Shown here one piece after another: positions 16,997 through 23,741 of a stretch of 64,000 nucleotides of DNA. Location: assembly GCA_963846715.1 (NCBI GenBank), contig CAWJXA010000002.1:682001-746000 (forward strand), written 5' to 3'. How positions within the stretch are numbered: position 1 is the first letter of the stretch; every line of letters starts with the position of its first letter. The DNA is from Bog-257 sp963846715. GTDB lineage: Bacteria; Acidobacteriota; Terriglobia; Terriglobales; Acidobacteriaceae. The notes below the pieces were generated by a model. That model searched no databases. It was not told the origin of the DNA and was given only the letters and a program-made list of their open reading frames with translations. Position numbers and translations under genes: made by a program.

Positions 16997-17827
16997 TTAC
17001 TCAATCAGGGGAACGTGATTCAGATGTTCAGTGCGGTATTCCAGATAAGCAGTAGGCGTAATCCCGGCGAAGGCCTGAAAATCATGGATGAAATGCGCCT
17101 GGTCGTAGTAACCGCAATCGAGCGCAACTTCGGCCCAGTCGACCTGGTCGACCTCGTGGTTTGAGGCAAGGCTCCGTACCACGCGCTGGAAGCGGTTGAC
17201 CCGGCAAAACAACTTCGGCGTCAAGCCCACCTCGTCGCTGAAGAGCTGAATAAATCGCCGCTGGCTGAACCCCACCTGCTCCACCACGCGCGACACCGGC
17301 GGCGGTTTCCGGAATCCGAAGAACTGCTTCAAGGCGAACGCCACTGCCGGGTGCCGCTGCAACGGTTTCGCCAGTTGCTCCAACAGGCAGCTCTCCAGCG
17401 TGCGGAACTTGGCAGCGACTGTGCCAGCTTCGAGTAGCCGCTCGCGCAGCCGGTTCGACGCCGCCCCCCACAAATACTCAAGCGCGACCGACTGATTGTT
17501 CAGCTGGCTCGGCGGCATCCCCAGAAAGGGAAATGCGCCGCCCGGACGGAAATGCACGCCGATGGTATCTGAGGCGCCCTCAGTGTCGATCACGAAGAAT
17601 TCCGAGCGCGGCCCTGAAACCACGCAGCCCGAAATCATGTGGAACTGCTCCGGCTTGTGCGAATCGTACACCTTGATGCGGTCTTCCCTCAGGTTGATGA
17701 CCAGCTCAACCGTACCGTCGGGAAGTAGCCGCTCTTTCTCGTGCGAAGCGGCGTAGTCTTCGCACAGCCACATCAAGTCTACGAATTCGGACAGCGGTGG
17801 CACCGGCTTGTGAGCGATGAGCAGCAT
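16997..17827 (-). CDS. AraC-family transcriptional regulator
   Basis: 276 residues. The N-terminal 150 residues are the DUF6597-type sensor domain (LLPDGTVELVINLRED, VSGPRSEFFVIDTEGASDTIGVHFRPGGAFPFLGMP). The C-terminus is a tandem helix-turn-helix of AraC type: VSRVVEQVGFSQRRFIQLFSDEVGLTPKLFCRVNRFQ and DWAEVALDCGYYDQAHFIHDFQAFAGITPTAYLEY. It probably controls its own operon with the downstream lipoprotein gene; the ligand is unknown. ATG 17827 (MLLIAHKP) is preferred to the ATG three codons upstream, though neither has a strong ribosome-binding site. Confidence 0.93.
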   Translation of the reverse strand: MLLIAHKPVPPLSEFVDLMWLCEDYAASHEKERLLPDGTVELVINLREDRIKVYDSHKPEQFHMISGCVVSGPRSEFFVIDTEGASDTIGVHFRPGGAFPFLGMPPSQLNNQSVALEYLWGAASNRLRERLLEAGTVAAKFRTLESCLLEQLAKPLQRHPAVAFALKQFFGFRKPPPVSRVVEQVGFSQRRFIQLFSDEVGLTPKLFCRVNRFQRVVRSLASNHEVDQVDWAEVALDCGYYDQAHFIHDFQAFAGITPTAYLEYRTEHLNHVPLIE

Positions 17828-17961
17828 ACCCAGCAACGCGCCTCAGGAAATCAACATAGCAATCTTACCGGAAGGCCCATGGGACCTCCTGGCAGCGAGT
17901 GTCCGGCATTTTACATAATTTTCGCCAGTTCAGAGAGGTCGTTTTGAATGGCCCATGCCGG

Positions 17962-18924
17962 TTACTTCACCACCCCGAGCGAATGCAGGGTCGGCAGGAG
18001 GTTAGGCAACAGATCGCCCGCAGCATGGATGACGACCACCAAAGCAAAGTTGCGCGTTCGTGCCCACAGTACGCCCAGAAAGAACCCTGCCACCGAGATG
18101 ACGACAATCGAGTAGCCGGTAGCCATCAGGAAGGAAGGATGCGCGGCCAAGCCTTCGTGCGTAATCCCGGTGCGCAGGTACAGGCCGGGAGCGTGCGCGA
18201 GGCCGAACAGCAACGCCATCACGATGATGGCGCCAAGATCGGAACGCAATACGGCACTCAATCTGGCCTGCAGCAGCACGCGAAAGAAGAATTCCTCTAC
18301 CACCCCTGCTTCGATTGCCAGCCACAGGAAAGCCAGGGGGACTCCGGCCAACAGTTTCGATGCCGGCAGGTGTGCGTTTGCAATGTCGCGCATCCCGCTT
18401 CCCAACCCAGCCTGAAACCCCAGCAACAGAATAGACATCGCCAGCATGACCAGCACTTGCCTGGACTGCGCAGACATCGGCGCCAACTGGCGGGAGCTGT
18501 AACCGAACATCCCGTGCATGATTGCTGCAGGAATGACGACGAACACCAGCAACTTGGTAGTCAATATCGTGAATGCGTCTGCCGGGTCGGCCGGAATGTA
18601 TTGGTGAATCGCACCCAGGCCCCACGTGATGAACGCCACCACCGAAAGCAAGTAAATCGTGATGAAAGTCAACTCACTTCGTGGCTGGCGAACAGAGTAC
18701 GACGGTGGTTTGACGCCGATGGTCAGCAGCCATGCGGCCAAGCTGAATCCGATGCCGACGATAACCAGAACCAGCAGCGGTTCGGTGACATCGAAGTTGC
18801 CCAGGCGTTGCATCGCGAGCAACGTAATTGCATACAGCGCCAGGTATCCCAACAGCAGCACCGGACCGATGCGTGTCTTCGGCGTCTTCTCGATGTTGGT
18901 CGCGACTGCTCCAGGCGACGTCAT
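17962..18924 (-). CDS. CPBP-family intramembrane metalloprotease (CAAX protease-like)
   Basis: 320 residues with about eight membrane segments. The conserved motifs of the CPBP/Rce1 (ABI) family are all present: Glu210-Glu211-x3-Arg215 in VVEEFFFR, His244 in LLFGLAHAPG, and His300 with Asp304 in VVVIHAAGDLLPN. These residues line the active site of the glutamate-type intramembrane proteases. Bacterial members act in bacteriocin immunity or membrane-protein processing, and many have no known substrate. No bacteriocin-like gene is adjacent. The gene is monocistronic. Confidence 0.92.
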   Translation of the reverse strand: MTSPGAVATNIEKTPKTRIGPVLLLGYLALYAITLLAMQRLGNFDVTEPLLVLVIVGIGFSLAAWLLTIGVKPPSYSVRQPRSELTFITIYLLSVVAFITWGLGAIHQYIPADPADAFTILTTKLLVFVVIPAAIMHGMFGYSSRQLAPMSAQSRQVLVMLAMSILLLGFQAGLGSGMRDIANAHLPASKLLAGVPLAFLWLAIEAGVVEEFFFRVLLQARLSAVLRSDLGAIIVMALLFGLAHAPGLYLRTGITHEGLAAHPSFLMATGYSIVVISVAGFFLGVLWARTRNFALVVVIHAAGDLLPNLLPTLHSLGVVK

Positions 18925-19161
18925 GAAAATTGCATACGCGACTGTCTGACGAATTGTTCCTGCGGGCGTTTCGAATTAGAGACTTCTTTTACTTTGTCAT
19001 TACGAGCCCAGGGAGGAATCTGCTGCTGTCTGCGACTGAAACGACAATGGAGGAAAAAACAATTCTCTCACGGCCTAAAGGCCATTCGTGATGACAAACG
19101 CAGGAAACGCTTAGACCAGCCTCGACTTGAAACTTCGCACTTGAAACTTGAAACTGTCTGT
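18925..19161. repeat. intergenic repeats before thiS, including a 7-bp array
   Basis: A dispersed-repeat-like segment reads TTTGTCATTACGAGCCCAGG near 18993-19012. From 19125 to 19155 an array of CTTGAAA units (one variant CTTCGCA) with 7-bp period ends 7 nt before the thiS start codon. No gene is seen. Confidence 0.65.
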
Positions 19162-19362
19162 ATGCACTTATTCATCAATGGTGACGAGAAGAGTTTTGCG
19201 GATTCTCTATCGCTGGCGCAACTGATCGAACAGCTCGGCATGAAGGGCGACCGGGTCGCAGTCGAACTCAACCGCGAAATTGTCTCGCGTGCCCAGTGGG
19301 CTGAGACCAATCTAAACGACGGCGACCGCCTGGAGATCGTTCACTTCGTCGGCGGCGGCTGA
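19162..19362 (+). CDS. thiS: sulfur carrier protein ThiS
   Basis: 66 residues with the ubiquitin-like beta-grasp pattern and the C-terminal Gly-Gly tail (VHFVGGG) required for adenylation and thiocarboxylate formation. MHLFINGDEKSF and LSLAQLIEQLGMKGDRVAVELNREIVSRAQW are typical ThiS blocks (ELNREIV...). It delivers sulfur to thiazole synthase ThiG in thiamine biosynthesis. No thiG, thiF, thiO or thiE is adjacent, so it is an orphan copy here; a MoaD-like role is less likely given the motifs. There is no classical ribosome-binding site: the leader is a 7-bp array ending just before the ATG. Confidence 0.9.
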   Translation: MHLFINGDEKSFADSLSLAQLIEQLGMKGDRVAVELNREIVSRAQWAETNLNDGDRLEIVHFVGGG

Positions 19363-19411
19363 ACTCATTTTCGCTCTGTGAAAAGCGTGTGAATCCGCCG
19401 CTGGCGCGCGG

Positions 19412-19441
19412 TTGACAATGTGCATTCACGGTCACTAAACT
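19412..19441 (+). promoter_or_regulatory. putative sigma-70-type promoter of the nuo operon
   Basis: TTGACA at 19412-19417 and TAAACT at 19436-19441 are separated by 18 bp and stand about 50 nt before the nuoA start. The -35 box is perfect and the -10 box matches four of six bases. It is the only good promoter-like pair seen in the gap after thiS. Confidence 0.5.
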
Positions 19442-19490
19442 CAAATGTTTACCTGCACTTGCTCGAAAGTTTCTGAGTGCTCGCACAATC

Positions 19491-19898
19491 ATGCCGGACT
19501 TCTACTTCGATCGATATCTGCCTTTGTTGATCCATGTCCTGGTTGCCGGAGGCGTTGCCTCCGCCATTGTGCTGCTCTCCTATTTCATCGGCCAGCACAA
19601 ATACAACAAGGCCAAGATGTCTCCCTATGAATGCGGCATGGAGCCGGTTGGCAACGCCCGCCAGCGCTTCAGCGTCAAGTTTTATCTGGTCGCGATGCTC
19701 TTCATCTTGTTCGACGTGGAAGCTGTGTTCCTCTACCCATGGGCGGTGGTGCAGCGCGACCTGAAATCGGGCGGCTTGGGCATGTTCTGGTTCTGGGAGA
19801 TGCTGGTGTACATCGGCATCGTCCTCGCCGGCTACTGGTATTGCTGGAAGAAGGGCGTGCTCGACTGGAACAAACAGGGGAAGGCGGAGAAGATCTAA
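19491..19898 (+). CDS. nuoA: NADH-quinone oxidoreductase subunit A
   Basis: 135 residues, three membrane helices. The family signature is present: SPYECGMEPVGNARQRFSVKFYLVAMLFILFDVEAVFLYPWA, including the acidic pair of helix 2 (FDVEAVF) that lies near the quinone/proton entry region of complex I. It is the first gene of a long plus-strand run. Normally nuoB follows, but here nuoC starts only 4 nt after the nuoA stop, leaving no room for it. Confidence 0.97.
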   Translation: MPDFYFDRYLPLLIHVLVAGGVASAIVLLSYFIGQHKYNKAKMSPYECGMEPVGNARQRFSVKFYLVAMLFILFDVEAVFLYPWAVVQRDLKSGGLGMFWFWEMLVYIGIVLAGYWYCWKKGVLDWNKQGKAEKI

Positions 19899-19901
19899 GC
19901 G

Positions 19902-20399
19902 ATGCCACTGGAGCCGGCAATCACCGACATCGAGCAACTCAAAGATCGCGCTGAACTGTCGCGCCTGCTCGCGTGGAATGCAAGCGCAATTACGGGCGCG
20001 AAATTCGATCGCAACGAACTCACCATCTGGGTCGATCGCACTTCCCTTCGCGAAGCCTGTTCGACACTGAAGAATGACACCCACCTTCAGTACAACGCTT
20101 TGGCCGACATCACCTGCGTGGACTGGTATCCAAAAAATCCCCGCTTCGAGGTTGTGTACCAACTGTTTTCCACTTTTAGCAAGAGCTATTTACGGCTAAA
20201 GGTTAAAGTATCAGGTGAAGATGCCAGCCTCGATTCACTGGTGCCCATCTGGCCGGGAGCGAATTTCTTCGAACGCGAAGTCTTCGATCTATTCGGCGTT
20301 CGCTTCGACCAGCACCCCGATCTAAGGCGCATCATGATGCCCGAGGATTGGGAAGGCCATCCGCTTCGCAAAGATTATCCCGTCGAGGGCTACCGCTAA
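19902..20399 (+). CDS. nuoC: NADH-quinone oxidoreductase subunit C (30-kDa subunit)
   Basis: 165 residues. The C-terminal signature of the 30-kDa subunit is intact: FFEREVFDLFGVRFDQHPDLRRIMMPEDWEGHPLRKDYPVEGYR. It belongs to the Q-module at the base of the peripheral arm and contacts NuoD and NuoB. It is a separate gene, not fused to nuoD. Two nucleotides separate its stop from the nuoD start, so they are translated together. Confidence 0.97.
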   Translation: MPLEPAITDIEQLKDRAELSRLLAWNASAITGAKFDRNELTIWVDRTSLREACSTLKNDTHLQYNALADITCVDWYPKNPRFEVVYQLFSTFSKSYLRLKVKVSGEDASLDSLVPIWPGANFFEREVFDLFGVRFDQHPDLRRIMMPEDWEGHPLRKDYPVEGYR

Positions 20400-20401
20400 T
20401 C

Positions 20402-21607
20402 ATGGCCCACATGACTCCCACGCCGGTGCTAGACCCGTCTGACGACAAGACGATGATCCTCAACATGGGTCCGCAGCACCCTTCGACCCATGGCGTGCTC
20501 CGACTGCTGCTCGAGATTGACGGCGAGACCATCGTGCGCATCATGCCCGACATCGGATATCTGCACACCGGCATCGAGAAGACCTGCGAGGCCAAGTTCT
20601 ACCAGCAGGTCGTGCCCATGACCGACCGCATCGACTATCTCTGCCCCATGACCAACAATCTGGCTTACTGCCTCGCGGTGGAGAAGTTGCTCGGGCTGGA
20701 GATTCCAGCCAAGGCGCAGTGGATTCGCGTGATGTTGAACGAGTTGACGCGCATCAACTCGCACCTGGTGTGGCTGGGCACGCATGCCATGGACATCGGC
20801 GCCATGACGGTGTTCCTGTATTGCTTCCGCGAGCGCGAAGACGTGCTGCGCCTGTTTGAAGCCGTTTCCGGGCAGCGCATGATGACGTCGTACTTCCGCA
20901 TTGGCGGATTGGCGCTAGAGCCGCCGCTCGGTTGGTTCGACCGGGTCAAGAGTTTTAACGATCGCTTCCCTGCCAACATTGACGAATACGAGAGCTTGTT
21001 GACCAGCAATCCGATTTGGACCGGACGCACCAAGGGAATTGCCTACATTTCAGGGGAAGATGCCATCGCTCTTTGCGCGACCGGGCCGACGCTGCGGGCC
21101 AGCGGCATCGATGTCGATCTGCGCCGCGACAAGCCCTACAGCTGCTATGAAAAATTCCAGTTCAACGTTCCGGTGTCGAACGTGGGCGATGTGTTTGCGC
21201 GGTACATGGTGCGGGTGGCCGAGCTTCGTGAATCGCAGAAGATCGTGAAGCAGGCGCTGGAAGGCGTTCCCGAAGGCCCGTTCAAGGCTGCCGCTCCCCA
21301 TGTCGTGCTGCCCGACCGCGAGAAGATGAAGACGCAGATGGAAGCGCTCATCTATCACTTCAAAATTGTGACTGAAGGGTTCACGGTACCGGAAGGCGAA
21401 GTGTACATGCCGATCGAGTCGCCGCGCGGCGAAATGGGCTACTACGTGGTGAGCGATGGCACTGCCAAGCCGTACCGCGTGCACATGCGCTCGCCGTCGT
21501 TCGCCAATTTGCAGTCGCTGCGCAAGATGTGCGAAGGCCGCCTCATCGCTGACGTGGTCGCCGCCATCGGCAGCATCGATATCGTGCTGGGGGATTGTGA
21601 CAGATGA
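20402..21607 (+). CDS. nuoD: NADH-quinone oxidoreductase subunit D (49-kDa subunit)
   Basis: 401 residues. The N-terminal MILNMGPQHPSTHGVLRLLLEIDGETI and IGYLHTGIEKTCEAKFYQQ are the 49-kDa-subunit signatures; the His in QHPSTHG and a conserved Tyr in this domain form the quinone-binding pocket. MPIESPRGEMGYYVVSDGTAKPYR and the end IVLGDCDR are also canonical. It forms the quinone cavity together with NuoB, whose gene is missing from this locus. ATG 20402 was chosen because the conserved N-terminus starts there. A heptamer array fills the gap to nuoE. Confidence 0.97.
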   Translation: MAHMTPTPVLDPSDDKTMILNMGPQHPSTHGVLRLLLEIDGETIVRIMPDIGYLHTGIEKTCEAKFYQQVVPMTDRIDYLCPMTNNLAYCLAVEKLLGLEIPAKAQWIRVMLNELTRINSHLVWLGTHAMDIGAMTVFLYCFREREDVLRLFEAVSGQRMMTSYFRIGGLALEPPLGWFDRVKSFNDRFPANIDEYESLLTSNPIWTGRTKGIAYISGEDAIALCATGPTLRASGIDVDLRRDKPYSCYEKFQFNVPVSNVGDVFARYMVRVAELRESQKIVKQALEGVPEGPFKAAAPHVVLPDREKMKTQMEALIYHFKIVTEGFTVPEGEVYMPIESPRGEMGYYVVSDGTAKPYRVHMRSPSFANLQSLRKMCEGRLIADVVAAIGSIDIVLGDCDR

Positions 21608-21615
21608 TAAAGCGC

Positions 21616-21689
21616 AGTTGGCAATTGGCCAAGGCACCGGGTGCGGGATGTTTTGGCTAACTGCTAAGTGCTAAATGCTAACGGCTGAT
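21616..21689. repeat. inverted pair of heptamer arrays between nuoD and nuoE
   Basis: The left arm (21616-21631) has TTGGCAA and TTGGCCA units. The right arm (21654-21689) has GCTAACT, GCTAAGT, GCTAAAT and GCTAACG units and ends 2-3 nt before the nuoE start codon at 21692. No Shine-Dalgarno sequence stands between the array and the ATG. Confidence 0.8.
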
Positions 21690-21691
21690 TT

Positions 21692-22174
21692 ATGAAATTC
21701 TCCGACCAACTCGAACAGCGCTTTTCCACCATGGTCACGCACTATCCGACCAAGCGCTCGGTCCTTGTCCCGATGCTGCTCTACATCCAGGACGAAGTAG
21801 GCGCGTTGACCGACGAGGCCATCCACGAGATCGCCGAGCGCACCGAGCTGTCGGACCTGGAAGTGCGCAACGTCATCAGCTACTACTCGATGCTGCGCAC
21901 GCGACCAATCGGCAAGTACAACTTCCAAGTGTGCACTAATGTGAGCTGCCTGCTGCGCGGCGCGGACGACATTTTCGAGCATTGCAAAAAGAACCTGGGC
22001 ATTGGCAACAAGGAATCGACCCCTGACGGCCTGTTTCATCTGGAAGAGGTCGAGTGCATCGGCGCATGTTCCTGGGCGCCGGCGCTAATGATGAATTACG
22101 ACTTTCACGAGAACCTGACGCCGGAAAAGATTGACGAGCTCGTGGACGGAATTAGGAAGAAGGAACAGCAGTGA
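21692..22174 (+). CDS. nuoE: NADH-quinone oxidoreductase subunit E (24-kDa, 2Fe-2S)
   Basis: 160 residues with a thioredoxin-like [2Fe-2S] domain. The four cluster ligands are visible as Cys-x4-Cys in VCTNVSCLLRG and Cys-x3-Cys in ECIGACSWAPALMMN (cluster N1a). The N-terminal helical part (SVLVPMLLYIQDEVGALTDEAI) is also typical. It sits in the NADH-oxidising N-module with NuoF and NuoG. It is separated from nuoF by a 140-bp palindromic element. Confidence 0.97.
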   Translation: MKFSDQLEQRFSTMVTHYPTKRSVLVPMLLYIQDEVGALTDEAIHEIAERTELSDLEVRNVISYYSMLRTRPIGKYNFQVCTNVSCLLRGADDIFEHCKKNLGIGNKESTPDGLFHLEEVECIGACSWAPALMMNYDFHENLTPEKIDELVDGIRKKEQQ

Positions 22175-22314
22175 GGTAGAGCGGACCTTCAGGATCCGCG
22201 TCACAGCTGCCTCATCGATTAAGAGCCGGCTTCAGCCGGCGACAGAATTGAACCGGGGCTAAAGCCCCACATATATCAAGTGGCCAGGACGCGGACCTGA
22301 AGGTCCGCTCTACC
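22175..22314. repeat. nested palindromic element between nuoE and nuoF
   Basis: Outer arms at 22175-22202 and 22288-22314 are inverted repeats of about 27 bp with one extra base in the left arm (start GGTAGAGCGGACCTTCAGG). Inside are two perfect small hairpins, GCCGGCTTCAGCCGGC (22225-22240) and GGGGCTAAAGCCCC (22255-22268). The nuoE stop TGA lies directly at the left arm, and the right arm ends 16 nt before the nuoF start. No gene is inside. Confidence 0.85.
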
Positions 22315-22330
22315 TGAATCAGCAACGCGA

Positions 22331-23638
22331 ATGGCGTATTTAGTCTCCCATCCCGATGAGGTCAAAGTCGTCTCCAAGCGCTTCGGCATGGGCGCGACCA
22401 ATCTCGACCGCTATCTTGAGCTCGACGGCTACAAGGCGGTGCCGAAGGCCATCTCGATGGGGCCTGAGGCGATCATCAATGAAGTCAAGGCGTCGAACCT
22501 GCGCGGCCGTGGGGGCGCGGGTTTCCCCACTGGCCTGAAGTGGTCGTTCGTCCCGAAGCAGTCGGCCAAACCAAAGTACGTCCTGTGCAATGGCGATGAG
22601 AGCGAGCCCGGGACCTGCAAAGATCGCCTCATCTTCGAGCACGATCCCCACTCGGTCATCGAAGGAGTGATGATTGCCGCGCTCGCCGTCGGCGCCAAGT
22701 CCGGATACATCTACCTGCGCGGCGAGTATCGCTACTTGATCGAAATCATGGAGAAGGCCGTGGCCGACGCCTACGCGCGCGGCTTTATCGGCAAGAATAT
22801 TTTCGGCTCAGGCGTTGACCTCGACATCTTCACCCATTCCGGCGCGGGTGCCTACGAAGTTGGCGAAGAGTCGGCACTGATGGAGTCGCTCGAAGGCAAG
22901 CGCGGCATTCCCCGCATTCGCCCTCCCTTCCCCGCGGTCGTAGGATTGTGGGGCGGGCCAACCGTGATCAACAACGCCGAGACTCTGGCCAGCGTGCCGC
23001 ACATTATTCTCGGTGGTGGTGAATGGTTCTCCAATCTGGGGACGCCAAGAAATGGCGGGACGCGCCTGTTCTGCATGAGCGGCGAACTCGAGAAGCCAGG
23101 CGTCTACGAGCTGCCCATGGGCTACAACTTGAAGAAGATGATCTACGACGTCTCCGGCGGTATGGTGCAGGGGAAGAGCCTGAAGGGCGTAGTGCCCGGC
23201 GGATCGTCGGTGCAGATTCTCACCGCCGACGAAATCGATGTCGCGATGGACTTCGATTCGATGATGAAGGCGGGCTCGATGCTCGGCTCCGGCGGCGTGA
23301 TCGTGCTTGACGACCAGATGTGCATCGTGAAGTTTGCCCTGCGGGTGACCAAGTTTTATCAGCACGAAAGTTGCGGATGGTGTATTCCCTGCCGTGAAGG
23401 TACCGACTGGATGAAGAAGACGCTGACCCGCTTTCATGCGGGGGGCGGAGTGGCCAAGGACATCGACAACCTGAAGTACTTGGCGGAGAACATGCTTGGG
23501 CGCACGTTCTGTCCGTTGGGCGATGCGGCGGCAATGCCGATCATTTCGTACATTCAAAAATTTCGTAAGGAGTTCGAAGATCATCTCGACGGCAAGCCGT
23601 GCCCGTTCGAGAAAGTGCAGGAAGCGGCGCTGGTGTAA
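22331..23638 (+). CDS. nuoF: NADH-quinone oxidoreductase subunit F (51-kDa, NADH/FMN-binding)
   Basis: 435 residues. LRGRGGAGFPTGLKWSFVP is the NADH-binding glycine motif; YVLCNGDESEPGTCKDR and AGAYEVGEESALMESLEGKRG belong to the FMN site. The [4Fe-4S] cluster N3 ligands are in ESCGWCIPCREGTDWM plus Cys in GRTFCPLGDAA. It accepts hydride from NADH through FMN and passes electrons to the Fe-S chain. Length and motifs are complete. The ribosome-binding site is poor; the leader consists mostly of the palindromic element. Confidence 0.97.
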   Translation: MAYLVSHPDEVKVVSKRFGMGATNLDRYLELDGYKAVPKAISMGPEAIINEVKASNLRGRGGAGFPTGLKWSFVPKQSAKPKYVLCNGDESEPGTCKDRLIFEHDPHSVIEGVMIAALAVGAKSGYIYLRGEYRYLIEIMEKAVADAYARGFIGKNIFGSGVDLDIFTHSGAGAYEVGEESALMESLEGKRGIPRIRPPFPAVVGLWGGPTVINNAETLASVPHIILGGGEWFSNLGTPRNGGTRLFCMSGELEKPGVYELPMGYNLKKMIYDVSGGMVQGKSLKGVVPGGSSVQILTADEIDVAMDFDSMMKAGSMLGSGGVIVLDDQMCIVKFALRVTKFYQHESCGWCIPCREGTDWMKKTLTRFHAGGGVAKDIDNLKYLAENMLGRTFCPLGDAAAMPIISYIQKFRKEFEDHLDGKPCPFEKVQEAALV

Positions 23639-23647
23639 CACACGCTT

Positions 23648-23734
23648 GTCGCTATTCGCTTTTCGCTCTTCGCCAGAAGATCATCGGCTTGCCCGGCGAA
23701 TAGCGAAAGGCGAATAACGAAAAGCGAATAGCGG
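23648..23734. repeat. inverted pair of heptamer arrays between nuoF and nuoG
   Basis: The left arm (23648-23676) is made of CGCTATT, CGCTTTT and CGCTCTT units. The right arm (23694-23734) reads GCGAATA, GCGAAAG, GCGAATA and similar, its complement. The hairpin loop would be only about 17 nt. The right arm ends 7 nt before the nuoG start codon. Confidence 0.85.
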
Positions 23735-23741
23735 TTTTTCC

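Noticed and set aside
17899..19362. Long plus-strand frame (487 codons) ending in thiS
   Set aside because: It runs opposite to the CPBP protease gene, its composition is Gln/Arg/His-rich without fold features, and only the last 66 codons are the real ThiS.
22808..23641. Minus-strand frame of 277 codons inside nuoF
   Set aside because: Antisense of nuoF with no domain features.
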